Source: Maricaulis parjimensis (GTDB taxonomy: Bacteria > Pseudomonadota > Alphaproteobacteria > Caulobacterales > Maricaulaceae). Taken from it: a stretch of 64,000 nt of DNA. Positions 24,517 through 34,198 of this stretch are shown here, in pieces (within the stretch, counting starts at the first letter, position 1; every line of letters begins with the position of its first letter). Made by a program: the position numbers and the translations under genes. The notes beneath the pieces were generated by a model. The model worked only from the letters and a program-made list of their open reading frames with translations. It was not told the DNA's origin and did no database searches. The stretch spans positions 242,354 through 306,353 of the forward strand of contig NZ_JADOTT010000002.1 of NCBI RefSeq assembly GCF_016817355.1, written 5' to 3'.

Positions 24517-26316
24517 ATGGACGAAACGCCGCTCCAGCCCGAAGACACCGGAGCCAGCGAAGCCCTGATGCCGGGTCTCGACCTGCCCGAAACCGCTCCG
24601 GATCCGGGCTATCAGGTTCTGGCCCGCAAATACCGCCCGTCGAAATTCGAGGACCTGATCGGCCAGGAGCCGATGGTGCGGACCCTGACCAATGCCTTTG
24701 CGGCCGGCCGGATTGCCCATGCCTACATGCTCACGGGCGTGCGCGGGATCGGCAAGACGACGACGGCCCGCCTGATCGCCCGCGCGCTCAACTATGCTTC
24801 GGACGAGATCGATGCACCGTCGATGAATCTCGCCATCCCCGGCGTGCACTGCGAAGCGATTGCCCGCTCCGCTCATGTCGATGTGATGGAAATGGACGCC
24901 GCTTCGCGCACCGGGGTCGGCGATATCCGGGAAATCCTGGAAGGCGTGCGCTATGCGCCGGTGTCGGCCCGCTACAAGGTCTACATCATTGACGAGGTAC
25001 ACATGCTCTCCACCTCGGCCTTCAACGCGCTGTTGAAGACGCTGGAGGAACCGCCGGAGCACGCCAAATTCATTTTCGCGACCACCGAGATCCGCAAGGT
25101 CCCGGTGACGGTGTTGTCGCGCTGCCAGCGTTTCGATCTCAAGCGGATTGATCGTGAAGAACTGACCGACCATCTCGAGCGTATCTGCCGGATGGAAAAC
25201 GCTTCCGTGGATCGCGAAGGCCTGTCCCTGATTGCCCGTGCCGCCGAGGGTTCTGTGCGTGATGCGTTGTCTCTTCTGGACCAGGCAATCGTGCAGGGCA
25301 GTGAAGAGGATGGACCGGTCTCTGCACCGCAGATCCGTGACATGCTGGGCCTGGCCGACCGGGCGCGCGTACTCGACCTGCTGGAACAGGCTCTGACCGG
25401 CAAGACGTCCGAGGCGCTGGACGAGTTGGCCTCGCTTTATGATGCCGGCGGTGATCCGGTCGTCATCACGCGCGACCTGCTGGATTTCGTGCACGCCCTG
25501 TCGCGCGTGAAGGCCGCCGGTTCCGGTGCCGACTTGGGTGAAGCCGCCGATACGGTGGAGCGCCTGGCCAGCCTGGCGGATGCGCAATCGCTGGGGCAGC
25601 TGACCCGGCTCTGGAAAATCCTGCTGACCGGCCTGGATGATGTGCGCAATGCCCCGGACCCGCTGGCTGCCGCTGACATGACCGTGTTGCGACTGGCGGC
25701 TGCCGCGACCCTGCCGGGACCGGAAGAGGCCGCGCGGATCCTTGCCGCCCATCCGGCTTCACCGGCTTCCGCCCCCGCCGGGGAGGCGCCGGGAAAGCCT
25801 GAGCCGGCGTCGATGGCGCCGGCCGGTGCCTTGCCGGTGCGCGACAGCGCGCCGGTCTTCGAACCGGTCAGCCCGCCTGATCGGCAGCAGCCGGACGGCG
25901 AGGTCCCGATGGACGGGCCCGCGACCTTTGAAGAGCTGATCCGCCTCCTGCGGGAAAAGCGGGATATCGCCCTGCAGACCGATGTGGAACGCTATGTCCG
26001 CCCGGCCGGGTTCAAGCCGGGCTCCTTCACCTATCAGCCGGAACCGGATTGTCCGCCGGATCTGGGTCAGCGCCTGGCCAAACGCCTGCTGGAATGGACC
26101 GGTGCACGCTGGGCCATTCTGGCGAGTGGGGATGCGCAAGGCGGAGAGACCTGGGCGGAACGCCGCAAACGCCTTGAGGAGGAACGCCTGGAACGCGCCC
26201 GCCGCGATCCGGCTGTGACCGAGGCCTTGCGCCTTTTCCCCGGCGCAGAGATTTTGTCGGTTCGCGAGTCTGACAGCGACAAGACCGAGACATCCACAAC
26301 GGAGAAACGCGCATGA
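24517..26316 (+). CDS. dnaX: DNA polymerase III subunits gamma/tau
   Basis: A 599-residue clamp-loader ATPase. Walker A is GVRGIGKTT starting at residue 74; KVYIIDEVHMLSTSAFNALLKTLEEPPEH carries Walker B (DEVH), and sensor/arginine-finger region TVLSRCQRFDL follows. Domain III and a Pro/Ala-rich tau linker (about 410-470) lead to the C-terminal tau domain that contacts DnaE. The zinc module seen in E. coli (four cysteines between Walker A and B) retains only one cysteine here, in GVHCEAI. The operon continues with ybaB and recR, the classic order. ATG 24517 has AGGA upstream. Confidence 0.95.
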   Translation: MDETPLQPEDTGASEALMPGLDLPETAPDPGYQVLARKYRPSKFEDLIGQEPMVRTLTNAFAAGRIAHAYMLTGVRGIGKTTTARLIARALNYASDEIDAPSMNLAIPGVHCEAIARSAHVDVMEMDAASRTGVGDIREILEGVRYAPVSARYKVYIIDEVHMLSTSAFNALLKTLEEPPEHAKFIFATTEIRKVPVTVLSRCQRFDLKRIDREELTDHLERICRMENASVDREGLSLIARAAEGSVRDALSLLDQAIVQGSEEDGPVSAPQIRDMLGLADRARVLDLLEQALTGKTSEALDELASLYDAGGDPVVITRDLLDFVHALSRVKAAGSGADLGEAADTVERLASLADAQSLGQLTRLWKILLTGLDDVRNAPDPLAAADMTVLRLAAAATLPGPEEAARILAAHPASPASAPAGEAPGKPEPASMAPAGALPVRDSAPVFEPVSPPDRQQPDGEVPMDGPATFEELIRLLREKRDIALQTDVERYVRPAGFKPGSFTYQPEPDCPPDLGQRLAKRLLEWTGARWAILASGDAQGGETWAERRKRLEEERLERARRDPAVTEALRLFPGAEILSVRESDSDKTETSTTEKRA

Positions 26317-26636
26317 AGGACCTGATGGGCCTGATGAAACAGGCGCAGGCCATGCAGCAGAAAATGGCTGAGGCCCAGGCCAAGCTCGATGAGGAAGTCG
26401 TCACGGGTGAGGCCGGTGCCGGCCTGATCAGTGTGACCATGACCGCCAAGGGCGACCTCAAACGCGTCAATATCGACAAGTCCCTGATCGATCCGGAAGA
26501 GCCGGAAATCCTCGAGGACCTGATCCTGGCTGCGCATAATGATGCGCGCCGCAAGGCGGAAGTGCGCCAGCAGGAAATCCTCAAGGACGCGGCGGGTGGC
26601 CTCGAGCTGCCGCCCGGCATGCAGATGCCGTTCTGA
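26313..26636 (+). CDS. ybaB: YbaB/EbfC nucleoid-associated protein
   Basis: A 107-residue protein with the family's helix [47 protein letters not shown] (in part) and C-terminal helix [20 protein letters not shown]. YbaB/EbfC dimers bind DNA and affect nucleoid structure. The ATG overlaps the dnaX stop (ATGA), a sign of translational coupling, and recR follows after 22 bases. Confidence 0.93.
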   Translation: MKDLMGLMKQAQAMQQKMAEAQAKLDEEVVTGEAGAGLISVTMTAKGDLKRVNIDKSLIDPEEPEILEDLILAAHNDARRKAEVRQQEILKDAAGGLELPPGMQMPF

Positions 26637-26658
26637 GCCTCGCGGAAGGAAGACTCTG

Positions 26659-27264
26659 ATGCGCAGTGCTTCGGCCGGTCCGGAAATCGAACGCCTGATC
26701 ACGCTCCTGGCGAAACTGCCGGGACTGGGGCCCCGCTCGGCCCGCCGGGCGGCGCTTCACCTGCTGGGCAAGCGGGACATGTTGATGCGGCCGCTCGCCG
26801 ACGCGCTGGCTGACGCGGCGGACAAGATCCAGGCCTGCTCGACCTGCGGCAATCTGGATGTCACCGATCCGTGTGCGGTCTGTGCCGCGCCCAACCGTCA
26901 GGATGGGGCCATCTGCGTGGTGGAAACCGTGGGCGATCTTTGGGCGCTGGAACGGGCGGGCGCCTTCAAGGGACGCTATCACGTTCTGGGCGGGGTGCTG
27001 TCGGCGCTGGACGGTATTCGTCCTGAAGACCTCAACATTGCCCGTCTGATCGAGCGCGCCGCGGACGAGGCGGTGACGGAGATCGTGCTGGCCCTCAATG
27101 CCACGGTGGATGGACAGACAACCGCCCACTATCTCGCCGACAAGCTGGAGCCTTGCGGCGTCTCTGTGACTTCGCTGGCACGGGGCGTTCCGGTGGGGGG
27201 CGAGCTGGATTATCTCGACGACGGAACACTTGCGGCGGCCTTCCGCAGCCGGTCCTCGGTCTAG
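26659..27264 (+). CDS. recR: Recombination mediator RecR
   Basis: A 201-residue protein with the full RecR layout: helix-hairpin-helix [20 protein letters not shown], zinc finger C-x2-C ... C-x2-C ([16 protein letters not shown]), and Toprim domain with [35 protein letters not shown] split across conserved glutamate and DxD-like positions. RecR works with RecO/RecF to load RecA on gapped DNA. The ATG at 26659 has GGAAGGA upstream. It ends the dnaX operon. Confidence 0.95.
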   Translation: MRSASAGPEIERLITLLAKLPGLGPRSARRAALHLLGKRDMLMRPLADALADAADKIQACSTCGNLDVTDPCAVCAAPNRQDGAICVVETVGDLWALERAGAFKGRYHVLGGVLSALDGIRPEDLNIARLIERAADEAVTEIVLALNATVDGQTTAHYLADKLEPCGVSVTSLARGVPVGGELDYLDDGTLAAAFRSRSSV

Positions 27265-27327
27265 TTCGACTTTCCTCGCAGCCAAATCGGCCTATTGTCT
27301 TTCTCATAACCTGTGGGAGGGGCGCCC

Positions 27328-28047
27328 TTGGATCCGTCAGTCGATGCCGCGATGCATCCGGAGAAAGTCACCCGGAAAGCTTTTGTGCTGTTCTTCTGCA
27401 CCGGGCTTTTCATGGTCTCCCTCGTTCTGGCGGCCCTCACGGCCATCAAGGTCCATGAGGTCCAATTGGGGCCGATCGCGGTTCTGGTGCCCGCGGGGAC
27501 CGTTGCCTTCGGGCTGACCTATCTGGCGACCGATGTGATCAGCGAGGTTTGGGGGCGGGGCTATGCGCTGTGTGTCGTCCTGACCGGCGTCGCCATGCGC
27601 TTTCTGGTCGCCTTCCTGCTCGTCTACGCCATGCATGTGGAAGACGTCGTGCCCTTCATGACGCCGGCAGAGAGCTGGACGGCGGAACGTCAGGCGGAGT
27701 TTGTTTCAGTCTTCGCCTCAGGCAATCGTACGAATTTTGCCGGTCTTGTGGCCTTTGGTCTGAGCGCTCTGGCCGACGTGCTGATCTTCCATCACCTGCG
27801 GGTCCGCGATGAGGGCAAGAACCGGCTGTGGCTACGCAATAATATCTCGACCATCGTCTCGCAGATCCTCAATTCGACGATCTTCATCTCCGTCGCTTTC
27901 GCCGGAATTTTCAGCTGGGCGGCCATTGGCAGCCTGATCCTGGGTCAGGTCATTTTCAAGATTTCAGTCGCCGTACTGGACACGCCTATCGTCTATCTCC
28001 TGCGCAATATAGCGGAGGGGCGCTCACTGACCGATATGCGCGGCTAG
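27328..28047 (+). CDS. Queuosine precursor transporter (VUT/YhhQ family)
   Basis: A protein of about 239 residues with roughly six membrane helices. The motifs VLVPAGTVAFGLTYLATDVISEVWGRGYA and FKISVAVLDTPIVYLL match the YhhQ (PF02592) family, which imports queuosine precursors such as preQ0 across the inner membrane. The start is uncertain: TTG at 27328 has GGGAGG seven bases upstream; a GTG at 27313 and an ATG at 27352 are alternatives. The stop overlaps that of the convergent dehydrogenase gene by four bases. Confidence 0.85.
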   Translation: MDPSVDAAMHPEKVTRKAFVLFFCTGLFMVSLVLAALTAIKVHEVQLGPIAVLVPAGTVAFGLTYLATDVISEVWGRGYALCVVLTGVAMRFLVAFLLVYAMHVEDVVPFMTPAESWTAERQAEFVSVFASGNRTNFAGLVAFGLSALADVLIFHHLRVRDEGKNRLWLRNNISTIVSQILNSTIFISVAFAGIFSWAAIGSLILGQVIFKISVAVLDTPIVYLLRNIAEGRSLTDMRG

Positions 28048-29183
28048 GGGATCACCCGGTCTAGGCGCACCAGACGGCCATTGCGCGCATCCGTGAGCAG
28101 ATAGACATGCCCGTCGGGACCGAGAGCGACTTCGCGGAAACGCTCGCCCAGCCCGGTCAGCATGTCTTCCTGGGAAATGATCCGGTCGCCTTCCACTTCA
28201 AAGCGAACCAGTTTTTGCGCGACCAGGGCGGCAACCAGAAGATCGCCCTGCCAGTCGGGAAATTCCTCGCCCTGATAGAAGGTCATGGCTGATGGCGCGA
28301 TGGACGGGTCCCAGAACCAGATCGGCTGTTCCATTCCGTCGGCATGGGTGGCATCGGATACGGGCGTGCCATCATAATTGATCCCGTAAGAGATCACGGG
28401 CCAGCCATAATTGCGTCCCGGGCGCAGGATGTTGATCTCATCGCCGCCGCGTGGGCCATGCTCATTGACCCAGACCGATCCGGTCTGCGGATTGAGGGCG
28501 ATGCCCTGAACATTGCGATGCCCCCAGGAATAGATTTCCGGCAGGGCGCCGCGCGTCGTGGCGAAGGGATTGTCGAAGGGCACGGTGCCATCATCATTCA
28601 GGCGGATGATGGTGCCGAGATGATTGGCCAAATTCTGGGCCTCATCGCGGTAGCGGCCGCCTTCACCCAGTCCCAGGATCAAAGTGCCGTCCTGAAGGAA
28701 GGCCAAGCGTCCACCGAAATGGAAACCGCGCGCCTTGTCGATATTGACTCGGAACAGGGTTTCCACCGCTTCCAGGGCGCTTCCGTCTTCGCTCAGGCGT
28801 CCGCGAGCAAGAGCCGTGTGATTGGCGGCTGACCGGCCTTCAGCGAAGGCGAAATAGACCCAGCGATTGGTCTCGAATTCGGGATGCAGGGCGAGACCCA
28901 GCAGTCCGCCCTGATTGTCGACCAGAATGTCGGGCAGCCCGGCGACCGGACGCGGGCGCAGCGTGCCATCCTCGACATAGCGCAAGCGGCCCGAGCGCTC
29001 GGAAACCAGCATGTCCCCATCGGGCAGGAAGACCAGAGACCAGGGGTGATCCAGGCCTTCGGCAATCGTCACCAGGGTGAAGTCGGCCTGCTCCGTCTCA
29101 TGGATGTCGCTCTGGGCCATGGCCGCAGCGGAAACCGTACCGGTCAGAGCCGTCAGTATCAGGGCGCTCACCAATGCGCGCAT
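28044..29183 (-). CDS. PQQ-dependent sugar dehydrogenase (Yli-type)
   Basis: A 379-residue periplasmic enzyme with a signal peptide (ALVSALILTALTGTVSAAAMA). The six-bladed propeller has the family landmarks EGLDHPWSLVFLPDGDMLVSER, GGLLGLALHPEF, HFGGRLAFLQDGTL, YSWGHRNVQGIALNP and WVNEHGPRGGDEIN, which supply the PQQ-binding and catalytic His/Arg positions of soluble aldose dehydrogenases. It probably oxidises sugars to lactones using exogenous PQQ. The ATG at 29183 has AGGAG upstream; a GTG two codons earlier is possible. Confidence 0.88.
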   Translation of the reverse strand: MRALVSALILTALTGTVSAAAMAQSDIHETEQADFTLVTIAEGLDHPWSLVFLPDGDMLVSERSGRLRYVEDGTLRPRPVAGLPDILVDNQGGLLGLALHPEFETNRWVYFAFAEGRSAANHTALARGRLSEDGSALEAVETLFRVNIDKARGFHFGGRLAFLQDGTLILGLGEGGRYRDEAQNLANHLGTIIRLNDDGTVPFDNPFATTRGALPEIYSWGHRNVQGIALNPQTGSVWVNEHGPRGGDEINILRPGRNYGWPVISYGINYDGTPVSDATHADGMEQPIWFWDPSIAPSAMTFYQGEEFPDWQGDLLVAALVAQKLVRFEVEGDRIISQEDMLTGLGERFREVALGPDGHVYLLTDARNGRLVRLDRVIP

Positions 29184-29272
29184 GCTCACTTACTCCTGCA
29201 ACCCGGTCCGAGTTTAGGGAGGCGGTGTGGCGGAATGAAGGGGGAGATGCGCGAATGGTTGCGCATATCTCA

Positions 29273-30391
29273 TCACAGGCTGATGGATGCCGTGAAACTG
29301 GCCAGACGTGGCGCGAGCCTGGGCTGGAAGGCGGACACCTGAGACCAACGGCGGCGCAGACGGACCGGCAGATTGGCGAGGCGCTCCGGCATCACACCCG
29401 CCAGGCTTTCCGCCATTTCCCAGCCTTTGATGCCCGCAGATGCCAGTCCGGGCACCAGCATCCGGCCCTGGTCAAGCGGGACCTCATAGCTGGCATAGTA
29501 TTTCTTGTAGTGCGCACCGCCCCGTCCCAGATCGATGCGGCTCAGGCCGCGCTCATGGGCCTGCTCGAACAGGCCGTGCAGGAGCAGAAGGCCGGGTGAG
29601 TATTTCGACAATTCCGGGTCATAGGCCGGGAACCAGGAATGATAGATGTCACCGGCGACCAGGCCGAATTCGACGGCGGCGAGGCGGTCACCAAACCAGA
29701 GCGAAGCGGTCAGGCCGGAGAATTCCTGGCCCTCGCGGCGGCGCAGGTTTTCCAGCACGTCCTGGACCCAGCCGATCGAGAAGACGTCCAGCTTGCCGGT
29801 CGTCGTGTATTGTTCGGATTTCCAGGCCTGCAATTGGGCAAAGGCGTCGCCCTTGGGGTCGCCGAGCACCACGCGCACCGGTCCGATATCCCGTTCGGCG
29901 GCCCGCTGGCGGCGAGCCGTTTTCTTGAAGTGATCCTTGTGCAGAGCCCGTTGCGCCTGGAAGTAGGCGTCGGCACCGTCGGTCAGGTCGACCATCACAC
30001 TGCCATCACGTTCCTTGCGGGCGCGGGGCATTCCGCCCTTGGGACAATACCAATTGTCGAAGACCAGGGCTGAGGTGCCGCAATCGCGGACGATGCGTGC
30101 CAAGTCGAGCCGGGCATCGGGGCGTGCGACGACGCCCTGATAATCGCTCATCGGCGCGCCGACCGGCCGGACAATGCCGCCGCATGGAGCGTGGTGGGGG
30201 AAGAAGCCCGCGAGACCGTTCTCGTCTTCCAGAATGGCGACGCGGACATCGCTGCGCGAGCGGGCAATGGTTTCGGCGAATTCAAAGCGCAGATAGGGGC
30301 TGACCAGCTGGCCATTCCGGCACGCCCAGTCGTTCCAGAGAACAATCTCACTGGCGCTCATGTCTTCAATTGAAACGATCCGCGTCTGCAA
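29273..30391 (-). CDS. GNAT-fold acyltransferase of the FemAB/CelD type
   Basis: A 372-residue cytoplasmic protein. The central half matches the BioF2-like/CelD acetyltransferase domain: HKDHFKKTARRQRAAER, then SLWFGDRLAAVEFGLVAGDIYHSWFPAYDPELSKYSPGLLLLHGLFEQAHERGLSRIDLGRGG in pieces. Related proteins are often encoded near polysaccharide genes and are thought to acylate sugars or peptidoglycan precursors. The start appears to be TTG at 30391 with GGGAGG six bases upstream; an ATG at 30361 is the alternative. It is divergent from rmuC. Confidence 0.8.
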   Translation of the reverse strand: MQTRIVSIEDMSASEIVLWNDWACRNGQLVSPYLRFEFAETIARSRSDVRVAILEDENGLAGFFPHHAPCGGIVRPVGAPMSDYQGVVARPDARLDLARIVRDCGTSALVFDNWYCPKGGMPRARKERDGSVMVDLTDGADAYFQAQRALHKDHFKKTARRQRAAERDIGPVRVVLGDPKGDAFAQLQAWKSEQYTTTGKLDVFSIGWVQDVLENLRRREGQEFSGLTASLWFGDRLAAVEFGLVAGDIYHSWFPAYDPELSKYSPGLLLLHGLFEQAHERGLSRIDLGRGGAHYKKYYASYEVPLDQGRMLVPGLASAGIKGWEMAESLAGVMPERLANLPVRLRRRWSQVSAFQPRLAPRLASFTASISL

Positions 30392-30541
30392 CGCGTGCCT
30401 CCCTGGTCCCTCTGCCCTCGATGGAGCAAGAGGCGGGCCAGATTCTCCTGACAGGGGGTGTCAGCTTTTGTCGCGCGCATGCGCCATGCTGGCCGCTGAT
30501 CACCGACTCACGCAGAATACGCGCAAATAAAAGGCTCACAG

Positions 30542-31978
30542 ATGACTTTGAACGAGATCGCGCTTGAAACCTGGCTGATCCTGGCCGCCATTGCCCTGGT
30601 CGGTGGATTGATGGCCGTGCTGGTCCTGCGCCGCCCGCAGGCGGAAGACGGGTTCGCGGCCGACGAGGCTGAGCGGCTGCGCGAGGAACGCGATGACTGG
30701 CGTGACCGGGCGGAGGCGGCCGCCGAAGCAACGGCCAGCGTGCGTGAACAATTGGCCCGGCTGGAAAGTGCCGCGGAGGAACGCGATCGCCTACGCCTCA
30801 AACTGGACGCCCTGGAGCAGGAAAAGGACGCGCTGGACCGCGCTCATGCCAGCCTGAAAGCGGAACACCAGGCGGCACTTGATCATCATGTCGACAAGCT
30901 CGCCGAGCTGGAAAAAGCCCGGGAGCGGCTGACGGAACAGTTCAAGCTGACGGCGAATGAAATCCTGAAATCCTCCGGCGCGGAGCTCAACCGGCAGAGT
31001 TCGGAAAATCTGCAGGTTCTTCTCAAGCCGCTGCGTGACCAGCTGACCGACTTCCGGACCAAGGTGGAGACCGACGCCAAGGAACGCTCCCAGCATGGCG
31101 GCGAGATCAAGATGCTGATGGAAACGGTGCGCAAGGATGCCGCGCGCATGTCAGAAGATGCCCAGAACCTGGCCAATGCGCTGCGCTCCTCCTCCAAGGT
31201 GCAGGGGGATTGGGGCGAGATGGTTCTGGCCTCGATCCTGGAACGCGCCGGGCTGCGCGAGGGGCATGAATTCTTCACCCAGCAGAGCGAGACGACCGAG
31301 GAGGGTGCGCGCCGGCGTCCGGATATCGTGGTCGAACTGCCGGGCAAGCAGAGACTGGTGATCGACTCCAAGGTCTCGCTGACTGCGTTCGAGCGCTGCG
31401 TGAATGCCGAGGAAGAGGAAGAGCGTGGCGCGGCGCTGAAACAGCATATCCAGTCCGTGCGCAATCATATCAAGGCGCTCGGCGAGAAGGATTATGCCCA
31501 ATTCTATGAGGGTGTGAGCTTCACCCTGATGTTCGTGCCGCTGGAAGGGGCTGCTTCGCTGGCGCTGCAGAACGACCCGGATGTCACCGTCTATGCCTGG
31601 GAGCGCGATGTCATGATCGCCACGCCGACCACGCTGATGATGGCGATGCGGACGGTGCAGAATTTGTGGACGATCGACCGGCAGAACCGCAATGCGCTGG
31701 ACATCGCCAACCGGGCGGGCTCGCTCTATGACAAGCTGGAAGGCTTCGTCGGCGATCTGGAGAAGGTTGGCACGCGGATCGACCAGGCCAAGGGCGCCTG
31801 GCATGACGCCAAGAACAAGCTGTCGGAAGGCCGTGGCAATGTGATCCGCCAGGCCGAGATGCTCAAGACGCTCGGCGCCTCCACCCGCAAATCCCTGCCG
31901 GACGAGTATCTCGATGCGGCCGGTGTTGAGGCGGAGGAGCGCCCGGCCCTTTCAGCGCCGGAAGCGGTCGATTCTTGA
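30542..31978 (+). CDS. rmuC: DNA recombination protein RmuC
   Basis: A 478-residue protein: an N-terminal membrane helix ([20 protein letters not shown]), a long coiled coil (residues about 35-200, dense in Glu/Arg/Ala heptads), and the conserved RmuC nuclease-like domain with [45 protein letters not shown] and [16 protein letters not shown]. RmuC limits rearrangements between inverted repeats; its domain resembles PD-(D/E)XK nucleases. The ATG has AAGG upstream. The def gene follows after 31 bases. Confidence 0.92.
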   Translation: MTLNEIALETWLILAAIALVGGLMAVLVLRRPQAEDGFAADEAERLREERDDWRDRAEAAAEATASVREQLARLESAAEERDRLRLKLDALEQEKDALDRAHASLKAEHQAALDHHVDKLAELEKARERLTEQFKLTANEILKSSGAELNRQSSENLQVLLKPLRDQLTDFRTKVETDAKERSQHGGEIKMLMETVRKDAARMSEDAQNLANALRSSSKVQGDWGEMVLASILERAGLREGHEFFTQQSETTEEGARRRPDIVVELPGKQRLVIDSKVSLTAFERCVNAEEEEERGAALKQHIQSVRNHIKALGEKDYAQFYEGVSFTLMFVPLEGAASLALQNDPDVTVYAWERDVMIATPTTLMMAMRTVQNLWTIDRQNRNALDIANRAGSLYDKLEGFVGDLEKVGTRIDQAKGAWHDAKNKLSEGRGNVIRQAEMLKTLGASTRKSLPDEYLDAAGVEAEERPALSAPEAVDS

Positions 31979-32009
31979 ACCCTTAAGCCGTCGCGACTAT
32001 CTAGAGCCT

Positions 32010-32534
32010 ATGGCTATTCGTGAAATTCGCACCGTCCCGGACCCGATCCTGAAGGAAGTCTCCCAACCGGTTGAAAAGGTTGATGATGAGCTTCGCGCCC
32101 TGATGGACGACATGCTGGACACCATGTACGCCGCCGATGGCATCGGCCTGGCGGCGATCCAGATTGGCGTGCCCAAGCGTGTCATCGTGATGGATCTGGC
32201 CAAGCCGGACGAGGAGCCGGCGCCGAAATATTTCGTCAATCCGGTCCTGTCGGATCCGTCCGACACGTTGCAACCCTATGAAGAGGGCTGCCTGTCCGTG
32301 CCGACCGTGTTCGATGAGGTGGAGCGTCCGGACCGTATCCGCGTCCAGTACATGGACTATGACGGCAATGAGGTCGACGAGATTGCCGAGGGCATGTACG
32401 CGGTCTGCATCCAGCACGAGATGGACCATCTGGAGGGCGTGCTCTTCATCGACTATCTCTCCCGCCTCAAGCGCAATCGCGCGGTCCAGAAGGTGAAAAA
32501 GGTCGAGAAGTCCAAGGACAAGGACGCGGCCTAG
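32010..32534 (+). CDS. def: Peptide deformylase
   Basis: A 174-residue metalloenzyme with all three signature motifs: [15 protein letters not shown] (metal-binding Cys), and QHEMDHLEG (two metal His and catalytic Glu). It removes the formyl group from nascent proteins. The C-terminus is a lysine-rich tail. The ATG at 32010 is used because it gives the normal N-terminus [13 protein letters not shown]; the frame remains open into rmuC but the extra residues are not part of the family. Its partner fmt is 2.6 kb downstream. A bidirectional terminator follows. Confidence 0.95.
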   Translation: MAIREIRTVPDPILKEVSQPVEKVDDELRALMDDMLDTMYAADGIGLAAIQIGVPKRVIVMDLAKPDEEPAPKYFVNPVLSDPSDTLQPYEEGCLSVPTVFDEVERPDRIRVQYMDYDGNEVDEIAEGMYAVCIQHEMDHLEGVLFIDYLSRLKRNRAVQKVKKVEKSKDKDAA

Positions 32535-32556
32535 ACCTCACCCGGACCCGCAAGAA

Positions 32557-32588
32557 AAAAGGCGCGAACCATCCGGTTCGCGCCTTTT
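32557..32588. terminator. Bidirectional terminator between def and the pirin gene
   Basis: A perfect 14-base-pair stem (AAAAGGCGCGAACC with GGTTCGCGCCTTTT) around the loop ATCC at 32571-32574. A- and T-tracts at both ends suit both convergent genes. Confidence 0.92.
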
Positions 32589-32607
32589 CCTTTGTCTGAC
32601 AGCAGGA

Positions 32608-33459
32608 CTAGAACCGCCCCGCCTGGAAGTCCCGCACGGCCTGGTGGAGTTCGGCTTCCGTGTTCATCACGAAGGGGCCGTAGCGGGCGACGGGTTCCTT
32701 GATCGGCTTGCCGGCGACCAGAAGCAGGCTGGCGCCCTCGGGTCCGGCAGTCAGCTCGATCGTGTCGCCATCTTCCAGCACGCCGAGATCGGGGTCATTG
32801 ACCCGGCCCTCGCCTGAGGAGACAGAGCCCTTGTAGACGGCGATGAAGGCCGTGTGGTCCGGATCGATCGCTTCGGTCAGGGTGGCGCCCGGTTCCAGCA
32901 CGATATCGATCAGGGTGGGCTGGATGGAGACGGATTTCGCCGGACCTTCCAGGCCGTTCATCGTGGCGCCTGCCAGAACACGCAATGTGGCACCCTCGCG
33001 CTGTTCCACCGGGATCTCGTCCTTGGAGAATTCCTGATAGCCCGGATCGGTCATTTTCAGCTCGGACGGCAGATTGACCCAGAGCTGGAAACCCCAGAGC
33101 CGGCCATCTTCCTGTTCCGGGATCTCCGAATGGACGATGCCGCGACCGGCCGTCATCCACTGGATACCGCCGCCCTCGATAACACCGGCATGCCCCTTAT
33201 TGTCGCCATGGCGCATCTTGCCGTCGAGCATGATGGTCACGGTCTCAAAGCCCCGGTGCGGGTGATTGGGGAAGCCGGCCATATAGTCGGCGCTGTCATC
33301 GGAACGGATCTGGTCCAGCATCAAAAAGGGATCAAGATCCATCAGGCCGCGATGGCCCAGCATGCGGGTCAGTTTCACGCCGGCCCCGTCCGAGGTCGGC
33401 AGGCCGCGCGACACCTTGGTGATGCGGCGCGTACGGGTGAGTGTGTCGGTAGCAGACAT
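32608..33459 (-). CDS. Pirin family protein
   Basis: A 283-residue bicupin. The N-terminal cupin has the pirin metal motif FPNHPHRGFETVTIML and, further on, TAGRGIVHSEIP, which provide the His/His/His/Glu iron ligands; the C-terminal cupin follows with FIAVYKGSV. Bacterial pirins can act as quercetin dioxygenases or as redox-linked regulators; the role here is open. The ATG at 33459 has AAGGAGG nine bases upstream, a strong site, so the longer open frame to 33909 is rejected. It is divergent from the small lipoprotein gene. Confidence 0.9.
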   Translation of the reverse strand: MSATDTLTRTRRITKVSRGLPTSDGAGVKLTRMLGHRGLMDLDPFLMLDQIRSDDSADYMAGFPNHPHRGFETVTIMLDGKMRHGDNKGHAGVIEGGGIQWMTAGRGIVHSEIPEQEDGRLWGFQLWVNLPSELKMTDPGYQEFSKDEIPVEQREGATLRVLAGATMNGLEGPAKSVSIQPTLIDIVLEPGATLTEAIDPDHTAFIAVYKGSVSSGEGRVNDPDLGVLEDGDTIELTAGPEGASLLLVAGKPIKEPVARYGPFVMNTEAELHQAVRDFQAGRF

Positions 33460-33610
33460 GGTTGTGTCCTCCTTGCCCGAGGCGCCCGGTGGGGCGCTCG
33501 TCTTGAGGGGGAAGATAGGGTGGTCGATGGTGGAAACCCAGATCGGGAGCCGAAACCTATTGTTTCCAAATCGGAAGGGATCGGGCAGGTTTTTGCGGAA
33601 CGGGGAGAAG

Positions 33611-34195
33611 ATGATGACGCGATTGATTTTGGCTTCAGTGAGCGGACTGGCCCTGGCGGGATGTTCCGCGCCTGATGAAGCGGCTGCGCCGTCAACCGGC
33701 CTGTTCGACCAGTTGAGTGCTCTGTGCGGCCAGGCCTTTGAGGGCTCTGTGGTCAGTGATGATCCACGGGATGCGGACTGGGCGTCACAGACCCTGACCA
33801 TGCATGTCCGGGAATGCTCCGATACGGAGATCCGTATTCCCTTGCATGTCGGCCAAGACCGGTCCCGCACCTGGGTCATCACACGCCAGGGTGAGGGGCT
33901 GCGCCTCAAGCATGATCACCGCCATGAGGATGGCAGCGAGGATGTGCTGACCCAATATGGGGGCGATACGGTTGGGGCTCCGGGGGCGACCCGGGCCGAG
34001 TTTCCCGCTGACGACTTCTCTCGCGAGCTGTTCGAACGCGAGGGCATTCCTGCCTCCATGGAGAATGTCTGGTCGATCACGCTGACCGAGACCCGCTTCA
34101 CCTATGCGCTCGACCGTCCCGGGCGGCACTTTGCAGCCGAGTTCGACCTGACCCGGCCCGTCGAGACACCGCCGGCACCCTGGGGATTCGAGTAG
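33611..34195 (+). CDS. Hypothetical lipoprotein
   Basis: A 194-residue protein with a lipobox (SGLALAGC) and a mature part that starts CSAPDEAAAP. The body contains LSALCGQAFEGSVVSDDPRDADWASQTLTMHVRECSD in sections, with two cysteines, then mixed beta structure including TWVITRQGEGLRLKHDHRHEDGSEDVLTQYGG. I recall similar uncharacterised secreted proteins in marine alphaproteobacteria but cannot name a function. The ATG at 33611 has GGGGAG upstream; a second ATG follows at once. It converges on the Kazal lipoprotein gene with three bases between stops. Confidence 0.75.
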   Translation: MMTRLILASVSGLALAGCSAPDEAAAPSTGLFDQLSALCGQAFEGSVVSDDPRDADWASQTLTMHVRECSDTEIRIPLHVGQDRSRTWVITRQGEGLRLKHDHRHEDGSEDVLTQYGGDTVGAPGATRAEFPADDFSRELFEREGIPASMENVWSITLTETRFTYALDRPGRHFAAEFDLTRPVETPPAPWGFE

Positions 34196-34198
34196 AGA

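Noticed and set aside
23902-25752. A 616-residue minus-strand frame opposite dnaX and the SRP RNA
   Set aside because: It runs through the SRP RNA and dnaX, has no ribosome binding site and its composition is that of an antisense frame.
26313-26316. Programmed frameshift producing a short gamma form of dnaX
   Set aside because: I found no A-AAA-AAG-type slippery heptamer in the gene with a downstream stop; only the full-length product is supported.
30448-30469. Inverted repeat CTGACA-GGGGG-TGTCAG followed by CTTTT upstream of rmuC
   Set aside because: A stem of only six pairs between divergent genes, not placed to terminate any gene; too weak to call a regulatory site.
33459-33909. Longer N-terminus for the pirin gene
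   Set aside because: The ATG at 33459 has a strong AAGGAGG site and the extra residues would overlap the divergent lipoprotein gene.
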